Source of the DNA: Entoloma clypeatum
Taxonomy: Eukaryota; Basidiomycota; Agaricomycetes; Agaricales; Entolomataceae
Direction: 5' to 3'
Assembly (NCBI GenBank): GCA_963565915.1
Contig: OY751487.1
Location: forward strand, 558,001 to 622,000
Length of the DNA: 64,000 nucleotides
Position 1 is the first letter of the stretch, and every line of letters begins with the position of its first letter. The notes beneath the pieces were generated by a model. That model was not told the DNA's origin. It worked only from the letters and a program-made list of their open reading frames with translations, and did no database searches. A program made the position numbers and the translations under genes. This document shows, piece after piece, positions 1 to 11,369 of the stretch.

Positions 1-268
1 AGAAGATATTGAGGTCGCTGGGATCTTCCTGGAGCTCCACGAGAGGCACGCCGTCATAAGAATCACGTACTGTCGGTGTGATGAGTTCACTCAAAGTTTT
101 GGAGTGTTTTGAGAGGATAGATTGGTGGACACGAAAGTAGGTATGGTTTCCATCTGCGTCTCTGGTGAGGATAACCAGATTTCCGTCGGGGAAATAGAGT
201 TCCCTGTCATTGGTAATGTTTATACAAGCATCGTCTCCGTCGTCACATGTGTCGAAGTCTGAAGCCAT
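1..268 (-). CDS. BTB/POZ domain protein, 5' part (runs off window)
   Basis: An open frame reads leftward from an ATG at 268 to the window edge (89 codons plus one base) with no stop. After an acidic N-terminus it reads LYFPDGNLVIL, then FRVHQSILSKHSKTLSELI and VPLVELQEDPSDL. This order is typical of the BTB/POZ domains of the expanded fungal family: a strand giving 'dGnvvl', then 'FrVHrsiLs.hS..f..ll', then 'v.l.eDp.dl'. BTB domains mediate protein dimerisation and often recruit cullin-3; the substrate is unknown and nothing C-terminal is visible here. No intron is needed in the visible part. The gene is divergent from the DUF6593 gene, with 553 bp between the two starts. Confidence 0.8.
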   Translation of the reverse strand, partial: MASDFDTCDDGDDACINITNDRELYFPDGNLVILTRDADGNHTYFRVHQSILSKHSKTLSELITPTVRDSYDGVPLVELQEDPSDLNIF

Positions 269-821
269 GTTGAAGAGAAATGGACACGAACGAGCATATA
301 CACGTCACCCCATCATGAACATTGAAAATAAACCGCCAATCAGCGTCACGTGACGACACGGTAAATTAACTTGATCGCTTCCGCTCTGGCTCCAATTTCG
401 TTTGAAAAACGCAGACCAATTTGGTGTGGGTTGAGTCTGTATCTCAGTTATGGCTTGCGTAGTGTCAATTGGTCGGTATTTTCCATGTGGATGTTCATTC
501 CGTCAATTACTCATTCATTCGCTCTAGTAACAGCGTATAATCCAGAAAAGATTTACCATCAAGATTAGTACTAGACAACATCGAACCTTCGAACCTGATG
601 ACTCTCGACAGAGTTCTCTGACCAGTCTGACCACACCTCACCGCAATGCAACCTTCATGGTTAGCGCTCCAAAATGCGGTGCTGTCAGGGAGTTCTTCAC
701 TCCAAATAAGACACAGCATCAACAGTGACTAGTGACTGGCAACGCAGCCACCTCGTTCCCAGAGGTGTAAAAGAGGGCGCAAACCGAATGATAACACCCC
801 GAACTAACGACCACTCTTCCG
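269..821. promoter_or_regulatory. Divergent intergenic promoter region
   Basis: This 553-bp stretch separates the divergent BTB and DUF6593 start codons and must contain both promoters. A CCAAT pentamer lies at 336-340 and a perfect CACGTG E-box at 347-352. A TATAT run near 296-300 sits about 30 bp upstream of the BTB start. The short ORFs here (371-568, 507-722) have no recognisable similarity and I do not regard them as genes. Confidence 0.4.
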
Positions 822-1513
822 ATGCACTTGTACCTCTCCGAGCGCTCGCCTCTTAACGCGGCTTTCACGAACGAGTCTGGCCAAGTCATCTACAAAGTCT
901 CCACGCCCAGAGGCATCACAGGGCGCATCTCCACCATCAACCGCATCCTCCCCTCTGATATCCCGGGCGGGGGGGACCCTCTGAGGGACAGATTCGGCCA
1001 GCTGGCGACAGTAGAGCACCACGCGTTCCGCACGTCGATCATCAAGTACGGCGGGAAAGAAATCAAAACGAAGGAGTATTTCCGGAAGGTCGGCTTTGGG
1101 TTTTACGGAAGGTGAGCTGAGATTTTTTTTTTTCTATCTCGATGGAAGCATCTCATGAGTCTGTTCGTTCAAAGGCATCGGGCGTTTACGGGGCCTGACG
1201 GGAAAGAGTACAAATGGATCCTGGGCTCTTCCACGTCCAGAGTCAGTCCTGGGTGGTTCACTCTTCGTAACGGCCTCACTGCTGACTCTTCTTTTACTTT
1301 TTCGAATAGCTCTGTCTGAATGATAAGGCAGAGACGCCTGTGGCCAAGTTCCACAAGAAGAGTCTAGGGATCATCGGGGCGGCCCACCCCGCATCGCTCG
1401 AGATCTTTCCCCCTGGAGAACGGATAATAGACAACATTGTGGTGACGTTCATCTACATCGAGAAGCTACGCAAAGATAAGGAGAACAACATGAAGAATGC
1501 TGGGCATGGCTGA
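822..1513 (+). CDS. DUF6593-type protein, three exons
   Basis: Exons 822-1111, 1175-1241 and 1310-1513 give a 186-aa protein that ends in TGA. Both introns (63 and 68 bp) are GT-AG (gtgagc...aaag and gtcagt...atag) and splicing keeps the frame. The N-terminus MHLYLSERSPLNAAFTNE is followed by a strand-rich domain (VIYKVSTP, SLEIFPPGERIIDNIVVTF). This matches the DUF6593 family, a tubby/scramblase-like beta-barrel fold multiplied in Basidiomycota. Its biochemical role is not established. The C-terminus IVVTFIYIEKLRKDKE is the usual family end, so the gene appears complete. No signal peptide is seen. Confidence 0.85.
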
Positions 1514-2037
1514 TGATATGGTGGTGGTGGAGGTTTCACTTATATTGAGATCGGCATTTCCGAAACTTAATTCACGTTGCCATGTTTCATGCAATTTTTG
1601 TAATTATTGTACATCAGCAAACTAGACCTGTGGCACTATACCGGCCATGGTCAGTTTAGGTGTTTCTATGAACCCTCAAGTTAAGTTGAGGTTAAAACTA
1701 GTTTTGACTAGTTGGAGTCATGAGTCTCAGGTTAATGGTTTAACTGGTCAATTATATTAACCAGTTTCAACAAGTTAATGCCTTAACCACACCTCAGAAT
1801 ACTGAAAGCACATCATGAAATATATCTAACAAGTCTCAGCATAGACATACAATACTTTTCTTGCATGCTGTCAAGCTTTTTAAACTCAATACAATGTGTT
1901 TTATCACTGCTGCAAAGACACATGTGTTACATATCCTTGCCTTCTACCTTGTGGTGCCAGTGTTGTACAAGTCAGGTTGACTGTGGGTCAGTATAGTCAA
2001 GTTGGGGTAGTCATGTCACCATGTCCGACTAGTAATG
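1514..2037. other. Intergenic, no gene
   Basis: I find no coding frame with recognisable content. Part of it (about 1655-1800) is a run of GTTAA/TTAAC words beginning GTGTTTCTATGAACC, reminiscent of the MITE ends described elsewhere in the window. It may be an old degenerate copy. Confidence 0.4.
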
Positions 2038-2042
2038 ACTAG

Positions 2043-2132
2043 TGTTGAACGAGTTCTGCTTCCATTAGACGCACCATGTGCTCAACCCCATGACATACAA
2101 ATAGTGTACAAATAAGTAGACTAGTATATAAC
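2043..2132 (+). repeat. 5' LTR of copia A, truncated
   Basis: About 90 bp that match the start of the 3' LTR at 10609 with a few substitutions, running through the TATATAA region. Similarity stops just after GTATATAA, about 90 of 290 bp in. The rest of the LTR is missing. Confidence 0.85.
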
Positions 2133-2229
2133 ACAGCAGGACCAGACCAATGTACCCCTCGAAAACATTGTAAACAAATAACAATCTAATATAGAATTTA
2201 TTTGCTGATCACATTGTGGGAACACAAGT
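2133..2229. other. Unassigned stretch before copia B
   Basis: AT-rich junction sequence between the truncated A LTR and the first recognisable B codons. It probably belongs to B, but I cannot show this. Confidence 0.3.
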
Positions 2230-3525
2230 AAAATCCATTTTTAATAATTTATATTCCTGAAGAACACGGTGTGAATAAATTAAATCCATGTGCGGAGCTT
2301 ATGACCTTTATGGGTTTTAAACCAGGAATGAAAGCATATCAGTTTATGACTGATAAAAACAGTATCTTTATTGGTACTACCACGGTATTCGATGAAACAC
2401 TCTTTCCAAGGTGTCCGGATACCAAAGTGCCACAACACACACCCATGGGAAATGAGCCTTCCCATGATGAGCCTCAGAATGACGGAAACCCTGATGACAA
2501 TGTTGATCACCACTTCAGAGACGGAGATGTTCATTATCATTCCCGCCGGCATAATCAGCCGAGCGGAGATGAATCCTCCGATCCTCCTTCTGCTCCAAAT
2601 GGAAACCAGCGCGACAGCGCTGATGTACCACCTTCAAATCAGGATGATCCTGAGGTCCAGAACCAGCCAGCGAATCCTCCGCCTGCTGATGTCCCTCGAC
2701 CATGAAGGAATGCTAACCCGCCTCGACGGGAAGGCAACATCTACAGGGAGCAACGGCACCCCACGCATGGGGATGAGCGAATCTAACGCCACCCATACCC
2801 CACTCCCGACGGGCTACAAACCCATGAAGTCTGAAGATGAACCCAATGCGGAACTTAGATCCAAGTACCAATCCGTCATCGGATCATTATTGTACTTAAT
2901 GATTGGGACAAGACCCAACATTTGTTTCACCGTGATCAAAATGTCCCAATTCTCAGCAAACCCTACCAAATGCCATTTAGAAGTGGCTAGGGATATTTGC
3001 AGGTATTTGAGGGCAATGAAAAATTATGCGATCATGTACGATGGTGATTCTGGGAAAGGGATCTACGCATTCACAGACTCCGATTGGGCATCAGATGAAA
3101 ACACCAGGAAGTCCACCACTGGTTACTTCGTATCGCTGGCATCTGGAGCAGTAACATGGGTTTTATCGGCGCAAAAAACCATTGCCCTCTCTTCCACGGA
3201 AGCAGAATATATGGCGCTATCAGATTGCAGTCGCGCAGTGACATGGCTTAGAAGCATGCTTGCCAAACTTGGGATGCAGATCGGATCAGTCCCGATCTAT
3301 GGAGATAACAATGGCTCCGTCTTTATCGCATTCAACCCTGTAACTGAAAAGCGGTCCAAGCACATCGACGTGCGATTCCACTTCGTCAGAGAAAAAGTAT
3401 CCGAAGGCATCATTACGGTCGAATTCATTGAAGGAGTGAATAACCCTGCAGACCTTTTAACTAAGAATCTGGGGAAAGTCCTCTTTAGCAAGTTTATCCC
3501 GTACTTCGGATTACTTAAAAACTAG
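2230..3525 (+). pseudogene. Copia B pol remnant (integrase C-term + RNase H)
   Basis: The frame starting near 2230 gives YIPEEHGVNKLNPCAELM..FMGFKPG, the integrase C-terminal region before RT in Ty1/copia Pol, followed by a Pro/Asp-rich linker ending with a stop at 2703-2705. After a frame change the second frame gives the end of RT and RNase H: LYLMIGTRPNI, TDSDWASDENTRKSTTGY, ALSSTEAEYMAL, KHIDVRFHFVREKV and DLLTKNL, ending in TAG at 3523. The whole catalytic part of RT, including YVDD, is deleted. Cytoplasmic VLP polyprotein in origin; now dead. Confidence 0.85.
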
Positions 3526-3592
3526 ACGAAAAGAGTACCTACATGGGAAAAAGTAAAAATGTATTTAGAAGTATGTACTAAATATGGGGGGG

Positions 3593-3860
3593 TGTTGAAA
3601 CTTTTCCATCATGTAGATTAGATTAAGATTAGATTATATCACGTGACCTTAGACATCTTCGATTACATACTTATTTGGTTGATACAAACAGTAGTACGGT
3701 ATATAAGACCAGGAAACTGTCAATATCAACAAGTTGTCTCTTGACTCTTAACCAGCTCCATCGCTCTTACCAGCCTCAACCGCTCTCACCAGCCTCACCC
3801 TTTCCAATCCAAGTAAGTGACTAGAATGGTTAAGTAGAGTACTTCCACTGTAGCTGTGTT
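3593..3860 (+). repeat. 3' LTR of copia B, partial
   Basis: It starts TGTTGAAACTTTTCC directly after a seven-G purine tract (3586-3592), the expected polypurine tract and LTR start. A TATATAAG box lies near 3701. The 3' end is not clear because gag sequence of element C begins at about 3863 with no LTR between. The LTR has probably lost its end in a deletion that also removed the 5' part of C. Confidence 0.65.
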
Positions 3861-3862
3861 GC

Positions 3863-4554
3863 TCAGTACATCTGCGGCTAGCGCCCAGGTGGAACTTCAA
3901 CAAGAAGCCTATTACCAAGGTAGTCAGGATGTGGAGGCTTACATTGATGACTTCAAGGATTATGTCGAAAAGGCTGGGTACACCGAAGGAATGAACATAG
4001 TACTTAAGTTCCAACATGGCCTCCGATCCAACATCCAATCCGAAATTGCGACACTAACTTTCGGACGACCCGCGGATGACAACCCCGATGCCTGGTATGC
4101 AGCCGCATGAGTCAACGATGATAATCGAATTGCCAATAAAGCTTTCAAGTCCACAGTTCCAACACGCCTGAACCCTTTCCGCACTGCTCCAACCGCACCG
4201 AAGGCAGTGGCAGGATCTGTATTTCCCCGACCTTTCATCCCCTATATTCCGCATGCACCTCCGACAGTCATTGCTCTGACTCTGACCGTCCGCGACCCCA
4301 ATGCGATGGATATCGATGCCTCTCGCATCAAGGGTAAGAACGCCAATGTATGCTTCAGATGTGGTAAAACTGGTCATTTCAGTCGCGAGTGTCCGCTCCG
4401 ATTCGATGTCCGATTCATGATGTTGGATGAACAGGAGGAGTACATGATGGACCAACTAGCCGCTAACGATGCAGTGATGTCTACCTCCGATGTCGCCGAA
4501 GCGTCGGAGCAAGCGGAAGACAAACAAGAGGATTTTCCCTCCGACAATGAGTGA
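3863..4554 (+). pseudogene. Chromovirus C gag, 5'-truncated
   Basis: Retrotransposon gag core (QQEAYYQGSQDVEAYIDDF, IVLKFQHGLRSNIQ, DDNPDAWYAAA) followed by a CCHC zinc knuckle CFRCGKTGHFSREC and an acidic tail ending at TGA 4552. The N-terminal half and 5' LTR are missing. One in-frame TGA at 4108 stands where an Arg codon is expected. The gag frame ends with GAT TTT CCC; the heptamer GGATTTT at 4530-4536 is in the zero frame, and pol lies in the -1 frame. Gag forms the nucleoprotein particle. Confidence 0.85.
4530..4536 (+). promoter_or_regulatory. Candidate -1 frameshift site in C
   Basis: GGATTTT in zero frame (gaG GAT TTT), of the MMTV pro-pol GGAUUUA type. Pol continues in the -1 frame. 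The same heptamer followed by CCC occurs at the gag end of element D. An opal codon now lies at 4548 in the pol frame. Confidence 0.5.
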
Positions 4555-7500
4555 ATGGTGTGCCCTCATTGTCCACTAGCAATCGTTATGCTTTCTTGTC
4601 TATAGATGAATCAGATTTTACTTCTTCTCCCTATGACTCGGCACAGAATGAACCCTCAGTCACACCTACCCCGACTCTGAAAGTCATCCAACCCCGACTC
4701 CGAAAATGGGAACGATGACTTCCGAAAAAATACATCCTGGCCTCCGACGGCTCCGACAACACTATTGAACTAGATGTTGTTCTGGAGACAACGGACACCA
4801 AGGATACCCTTTCACAAAAGGCTCTTCTCCATAGCGGAGCGACGGGCTCCTTCATTGACCGCTCCCTGGTAGAGAAACATCGACTCAGTATCCGAAGGCT
4901 ACAACGTGCAATCCCTGTCTACAATGTCGACGGTACTCCGAACAATGCTGGAGCAATATCGGAGGTCCTGGACATTATACTCCGATATCAGGATCACACA
5001 GAGCGGACCCAGCTCGCTGTAACTGGACTGGGAAAGCAGGATATTGTACTTGGATTCACGTGGCTCAAGGAGCACAATCCCGAGGTAGATTGGACCTCCG
5101 GGGAGGTGAGAATGAGTCGCTGTCCCACTCGCTGTCGGACTTGCCATCAGGAGGCCATTCAGGAGCGGAAGGTCTGCAAATTCAAGCAGGCACGCATCCG
5201 CACTTGTCGGATGGGTCCAACGCCAGATGCTGGAGTAGCGGAGGAAGCCCCGCGAGGCCCTTGGGTGGAAGACATAAGTGAGGGCGAAGAACAATCATCG
5301 GATGAGCTGTTGGAAGACAATGCGGAGGAGGAAGACGAGTTCGAAGAGGGAGATCACCTCTTCATCGGAGCCCTACCTCCAATGTCGGAATTTGTCCAAG
5401 CATCGTCAACTACCTCACAACGCCTATCAGAGGTGTTCCTCCAAAATCAGAAACCCAAGTCTTTTCGCGATTCTGTATCTAATCACTTACATGATTTTGA
5501 AGATGTATTTTCCAAGACCTCCTTTGACAATCTGCCAGAGGAACGCGTATGGGACCATGCCATTGAGCTGATTCCCGACACAACTCCGATGGGTTGCAAG
5601 GTGTATCCACTCGCTCCGAAGGAACAGAAGGAACTCGATGCATTCTTGGAAGAAAATCTGGCCACTGGTTGGATCCGACCTTCAAAATCTCCGATGGCCT
5701 CTCTGGTCTTTTTCATCAAGAAGAAGGACGGTTCCCTCCGACTCGTTCAGGATTATTGATCGCTCAATTCCAAGACTATCAAAAACAAGTACCCTCTTCC
5801 GCTCATCTCTGAACTAGTCAACAAACTCCAGAATGCTCAATACTTCACCAAGCCCGATATCCGATGGGGCTACAATAATGTCTGAATCAAGCCCGGAGAT
5901 AAATGGAAAGCGGCCTTTTGGACAAATCGGGGACTCTTCGAACCCCTTGTAATGTTCTTTGGACTCACTAATAGTCCTTCAACCTTTCAGAACGATATCC
6001 TACAAGATCTTATTACTGAAGGTGGCGTATATGTTTATCTTGATGATATTCTCATCTTTACGTCGGACCTGTCGGAGCATCGGAGGATCACACACATAGT
6101 ATTAGAGCGGCTCCGACAACACGGATTGTATCTCAAACCGGAGAAGTGTGAATTTGAACAGACATGGATCGAATACCTTGGCCTTATTATTGAGAAAGGA
6201 TGTGTGGAAATGGACCCCGTCAAGGTAGCCAGAGTGTCGGAGTGGCCGACTCCGACTAACATGCGGGAGGTGCAGTCCTTCCTTGGATTCACTAACTTCT
6301 ATTGTCGTTTCATCCAAGGGTTCTCCGACATTGCACGTCCTCTGTTCCGACTCACAACCAAGGGCTGTGTATGGTCCTGGGGCGACAAGGAAGCAGGGGC
6401 CTTCGGAGGTCTGAAGCGGAGGATCACCTCCGCTCTGATACTTGTCCTCCCCGACCACAGCAAGGAGTGGCGAGTCGAAGCGGATAGCTCCGACTTTGCG
6501 ACTGGAGCGGTACTGTCCCAACCGTCGGAGGACGGTAAGTGGCACCCTGTCGTGTTTTATTCCAAAAGCCTTAGCCCAGTGGAACGCAACTACGAAATCC
6601 ACGACAAGGAGATGCTGGCTGTAATCCGTGCACTGGAGGAATGGCGACATTTCCTTGAAGGAGTGGAGAAGATGGTGGAAATTTGGACCGATCACAAAAA
6701 CCTCGAATACTTCATGACCGCCCAGAAGCTCAATCGGTGACAAGTGCGGTGGTCTCTATACCTAACACGTTTTGATTTCAAGATGCACCATCGACTGGGC
6801 AAGTCGATGGGGAAGTCCGACGCACTGTCGCGTCGGGCGGACCATGGAGATGGCTCACGGGATAACAAGGACATAGTCCTACTCCGACCGGAGCTGTTTG
6901 CCATACGGGCCACTTGGGGAGTAGCCACTCAAGGTGAGGAGCACGATGTCCTCCAGAAGGTCTGACAGGGCATCCGTGATGGCCTTCTAGAGGATAGCAT
7001 AGCGGAGGTCATCAAATCCCTTCCGACGGTCGGAGCTGCATCCATCCGCAGAGCGGAATGGCGACAGTTGGAGGGTTTACTGTACTTCCGAGATCGCATT
7101 TATGTGCCCAACAACCCACAGCTCCGCCAACAAATCATCACGCAACACCATGACAATCCAGTGGTTGGACACCCAGGACGCTGGAAGACTCTAGAGTTGG
7201 TATCACGCACTTATTGGTGGCCCCACATGGCACATTTAATTGGTCAGTATTGCAAAACTTGCGACCCCTGCCTCCGCACCAAGGTCCGACGCTCCGCACC
7301 CTCTGGTGAACTCCATCCGCTCCCAGTCCTGTCGGAGCGATGGCAGGTAACTAGTGTTGATTTTATCACTGAACTACCAGAAGCCCATGGGTATGACGCT
7401 ATCATGGTAGTAGTAGACTCAGTCGGGAAACACGGACACTTCATTCTGACGCACTCCGCTCTCTCCGCCCTTGGATCTGCCAAATCTTATGTTCAACATG

Positions 7501-8468
7501 TTTGGAAGCTTCACGGTCTTCCGGAGGCCATTGTCTCCAATCGCGGACCACAGTTCGTCGCCAAGTTCACACGGGAATTGTACAGGCTGTTAGGTATCAA
7601 GGTCGCTGCCTTGACGGCCTACCATCCGCAGTCGGATGGACAGATGGAATGCGTGAACCAGGGATTGGAACAATACCTCCAACTGTTTGTCAATGAGCGA
7701 CAGGACGATTGGGACGAATGGCTTCCGATGGCAGAGTTTTCGTACAATAACCATGTCCACGCGTCCACGCGCCAAACCCCCTTCTACATTGACACTGGAC
7801 GTCACCCACATATGGGCTTTGAGCCCCGACAAAGACCGTCAGAAATCGAGGCCGTAGAGGATTTCAGCAAGCGGATGAAGTCCGCATTGGAGGAAGCACA
7901 AGCAGCCTTGGGGAAGGCCAAAGACGACATGGCGCGGTACTACAACCAGCGTCGGACATCTACTCCGACCTTCCAACCAGGCGACAAGGTCTTTCTGGAT
8001 TCCTCCGACCTCAAAACCACCCGACCAACCAAAAAGCTGGCTCATAGATATGTAGGCCCGTTTCCAGTGGTCCGACCTGTCGGAACACATGCGTACGAAC
8101 TCAAACTCCCTCCTTCTATGTCTTGCATTCACCCCGTATTCCCCCTTGTAAAACTGTTGCTGGCTCCGGAAGACCCCTTCCGACGAGATGTCCATATCCC
8201 TCCGCCTCCGACTGCAGTTGGAGAAGAAATGGAATATGAAGTCGAAATGATCTTGGATAGTCGGCTTCAACGAGGCAAGTTGCAGTTCCTAGTCAAGTGG
8301 AAGGTGTACTGCTATGAGGAAAACTCATGGGAGACGGAGGAGGATGTCCATGCTCCGTGCCTGGTCTGGGAATTTTACCGCCAACACCTGGGAGCTCCGC
8401 GTCAAATCGCTGCAACGGCCTTCGAGTCCTGTACATTTCGCCTTGCGCGTCGAGACGCCGCACCTTAG
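4551..8468 (+). pseudogene. Chromovirus C pol (PR-RT-RH-IN-chromodomain)
   Basis: Domain order is complete. Protease reads HSGATGSFID, with His where the catalytic Asp of DSGAT should be. RT has [13 protein letters not shown] and YLDDILIF (about 6034). RNase H has VEADSSDFATGAVL and TDHKNLEYF; integrase has an HHCC finger and core DFITELP..NRGPQF..QMECVN, with Asn replacing the second Asp of [12 protein letters not shown] module and chromodomain (EYEVEMILDSRLQRGKLQFLVKW) end at TAG 8466. In-frame TGA codons at 4716, 5757, 5883, 6738 and 6963 each fall where relatives have Arg. It therefore belongs to the Tf1/sushi-type chromoviruses but cannot be active. Confidence 0.9.
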
Positions 8469-8479
8469 AAGGGGGGTAA

Positions 8480-8972
8480 TGTAAGGGCAACCATCCAATT
8501 TCCTCAATCCGACACCTCTGACACCTCCGACCCATCCTCCGACCCTCTGACTGTTGTGGTACATCTATTATTTATATTACTATACTTTACGTTTCCTTTT
8601 GTTTCCATCTATCCTTCGACACCTCCGACCTCCGACACTTCCGACCTGTCCTCTGCATCGGAGTGCACGTCGGAACAATGATTTATACCACCACATGCAC
8701 ACTTCCGATTTACATATTCCGTTCCCATCCCTACTCCCGATCTTTGTCGTATTTCAACATTCCTCTTCTCATTTCCAATTCTCGTCGTCTATATAGCTGT
8801 CTAGCCTGCAAGGGAATCCTCAGAACTTTCTCTTTGGATTTCCCTTGCAAGGTACGCCTCGTATTGTACTTTGTAGAGTCTAATTTAACTTTGGATTTCC
8901 CTTGCAAGTCGTCTGACGTTGGAGTCGCTTCGGAGCAATTCGGAGTTGTTGGATCATAAGGTTGCCCTTACA
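8480..8972 (+). repeat. 3' LTR of chromovirus C
   Basis: 493 bp bounded by a perfect 12-bp inverted end, TGTAAGGGCAAC and GTTGCCCTTACA, directly after the purine tract at 8468-8478. It is dense in the word TCCGAC. No 5' partner exists in the window. The next base belongs to copia A pol. Confidence 0.9.
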
Positions 8973-8976
8973 AGAT

Positions 8977-10582
8977 TGCTGAGTTGAACGTGCTACTTGC
9001 ATCAGCCGTTCCTCACTCTGAATCTAATCTCTCACAGTTCTGTGATATCCGGGAGATGAAGTTTCACAACATTGCAAAAATGCCGAAAAACCTCCAGGAT
9101 GAGTGGTTGGACGCATGCCGTAAGGAACTTGATAGCATCAAGCGGCGTGATGTCTATGATCTAACACCTTTACCGACTGGACGGAAGGCCATCAGATCAT
9201 GATGGGTCTTCGACATAAAGACCGACGGCCGTAAAAAGGCTCGGCTTCTTGCTCAAGGGTTCTCGCAAATCAAGGGAATCAATTTCAACGAGGTATTCTC
9301 TCCCGTAGTTTGATTCAAGACAGTACGTCTCATGCTTGCTACCGCCACGCTTGAGAGTTGGGTGATTCTCGCACTTGATGTAACTGCTGCTTTCCTTTAT
9401 GGGAAACTCCAGGAAGAGTTATACATGATGCAACCTGAAGGCTTCAAAATAAAAGGCAAAGAACTTCTTGTTTGGTGCCTACATAAGGCAATTTATGGTT
9501 TAAAGCAGGCCGGACTTGCATGGTGGCATGCCATGGAGAAATCTATGAAGAAACTAGGTTTCCGAAGGGTCATATCTGACGCCGGAATCTTTGTTTTCTA
9601 TTCCCCGAATGGAACCATCATACTAGCAATAATCTATGTCGATGACGCAATGTTCATGGGACCAGACACTAAGCTTACAACTGTTAAAAGAGCCGAATTC
9701 ATGGCTATTTGGGAATCTCATGATCTAGGTGAACCCACTGAATTCTTGAGAATGCGCATCACGCGTACCAAGAATATGATCATGATCGATCAATGTGCCT
9801 ATTTACAGAAAGTAGTAGAGAGATTCGGCATGACAAATGCAACGATCGCCAAGACTCCTCTACCTACTGGATACAAGCCGACAGCAAATGCTGGCACTGG
9901 CACTGCTGCGCTTCAATCACAATTTCAGCAGATCATAGGGTCTCTGCTATATTTAATGATCGGTACACGACCTGACATTGCCTTTGTTGTGATTACGTTA
10001 TCACAGTTCTTGGCAAATCCTACCCAGGAACACGTTGATAAAGCAAAGTATATAATCCGCTATCTCGTGGGCACTTCTGATTACCGACTGACCTATTCCG
10101 GTGATCAAAATGTGGGCTTACATGCCTACACGGATTCTGACTGGGCATCCGATGAAATTAAGTGTTGAAGCTGCATGGGCTTTTTCCTGAAGCTTGCAGG
10201 TGCTTCTGTAGGCTGGACTTGTCATCTACAAAAAACCATTGCTCATTCATCTACTGAAGCAGAGTACATGGCGATGTCTGATTGTGGCCGCCAAGTAAAA
10301 TGGGTAATCCAACTCTTCCAGGAGATTGGCTTCCTAATGCGGAATGTCCCGATCTATGCCGACAATCATGGCTCGATCTTTATTGGAAACAACCCTGTAC
10401 AGGAACACCGTACTAAGCATATCGATCTTAGATATCATGTCATCTGAGAGTACATCTCTCGTGGATTGATCACCGTAGAGTACATTGAAGGCACATCCAA
10501 TCCCGCGGATATGCTAACTAAAAATCTTAGTCGGGAACTCTTTGAAAGATGTTGCCAACATCTAGGCTTGATATTTTCATAA
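8977..10582 (+). pseudogene. Copia A pol, RT-RNase H
   Basis: Typical Ty1/copia RT: DEWLDACRKELDSIKRRDVY, a conserved Trp-Val-Phe-Asp block after 9203, LDVTAAFLYGKLQEELYMMQPEGF, IYGLKQAGLAWW and the catalytic YVDDAMFM near 9640. RNase H follows (TDSDWASDE, HSSTEAEYMAM, KHIDLRYH, NPADMLTKNL) up to TAA at 10580. Four TGA codons (9200, 9311, 10166, 10445) interrupt the frame, all where Arg is usual. Gag, protease and integrase are absent because elements B and C and a deletion occupy the left side. Confidence 0.9.
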
Positions 10583-10608
10583 TCCAATGTATACACATTG
10601 AGGGGGAG

Positions 10609-10898
10609 TGTTGAACGAGTTCCGCTTCCATTAGACATGCCATGTGCTCAACCCCATGACGTACAAATAGTGTACAAACAAGTAGACTAGTATATAAGAC
10701 TGTCCTTATTCTCTGTGCAATATAACACTCTTACCGAGTAACCCCCACCTGCAAACACCTCTCAAGGTTAGTAGTAGGATCTCTCTCTATTGTAGATATA
10801 CAATCCGTAGCACGTAGCGTAGAGTATACTAGGACTGCAAGACGACCCATCCGCTGTGATCACCTCCAGAGTTGATGTGATCGTATGCTGTTCTAACA
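10609..10898 (+). repeat. 3' LTR of copia A
   Basis: 290 bp, TGTTGAACGAG...TTCTAACA, preceded by the purine tract GAGGGGGAG (10600-10608) and followed by the target duplicate ACTAG. A TATATAAG box at 10691-10698 sets the likely transcript start about 30 bp downstream. Confidence 0.9.
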
Positions 10899-10974
10899 AC
10901 TAGTCAAGGGAAACCGGCCTGTCAGGTCATGTGTGACATTTCTGAGTCTCATGGATCTCCAAGTTGCATCACAG

Positions 10975-11110
10975 TAGTGATGGACAGGGGTATTCCATGG
11001 GTAAAAAAATCATGCCCTTACCCTTACCCTTGAAAAACTGTACCCCTCGCCAAGGGTAAGGAAACCCTCACCTACAGGTGAGGGTTTTTGAGGGTATGTG
11101 GGGGTATGGA
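10975..11110. repeat. TAGTG-ended repeat built of GGGTA/TACCC words
   Basis: It starts TAGTGATGGACAGGGGTAT and is made of reiterated CCCTTAC, GGGTA and ACCCTC words. A 12-bp-arm hairpin lies at 11062-11073/11076-11087. The other end is not identifiable. It resembles a non-autonomous hAT-type MITE (TAGTG end). The CCCTTA units are not the CCCTAA of fungal telomeres. Confidence 0.45.
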
Positions 11111-11369
11111 ATACCTGCGGGACGGCACCCAAGGGTGACACCCCTTGGTGCTACACATCCTGCCTGCATGCCATCATGGACCTCCATGTGTTCATGGGGG
11201 TGCACATGCAACCCCCCCTCACTCCTCACATGCACGTCACGTCATGTTCCAGTGCCCTCATGTACTACATCCATCCAGTCATGACCTTCCAGCCCGCCTC
11301 CCCCTCTCTGGCCGCTGCCTTCATCTCCCACACCATTTGGCGGATGGATAGGTGGTGGCAGTGGGCGAG
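11111..11369. other. No gene seen
   Basis: GC-rich sequence with short overlapping open frames in all phases and CATG-containing words, grading into the minisatellite that follows. No recognisable domain. Confidence 0.4.

Larger units (their letters stand above)
2043..10898 (+). mobile_element. Copia element A, full nested locus
   Basis: The outermost insertion. A 5' LTR start (TGTTGAACGAGTT) at 2043 and a 3' LTR end (TTCTAACA) at 10898 are flanked by the same 5-bp direct repeat ACTAG at 2038-2042 and 10899-10903. This is the expected target duplication of one Ty1/copia insertion. The interior from 2133 to 8972 is foreign: a different copia fragment (B) and a Ty3 chromovirus (C). Only the RT-RNase H part of A remains, at 8977-10582. 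Confidence 0.85.

Noticed and set aside
371..722. Small genes between BTB and DUF6593
   Set aside because: Two overlapping frames on opposite strands with no recognisable content; the region is better explained as a divergent promoter.
10995..11030. Telomere-like CCCTTACCCTTACCCTT
   Set aside because: Unit is CCCTTA, not CCCTAA, only about three copies, and it belongs to a TAGTG-ended repeat.
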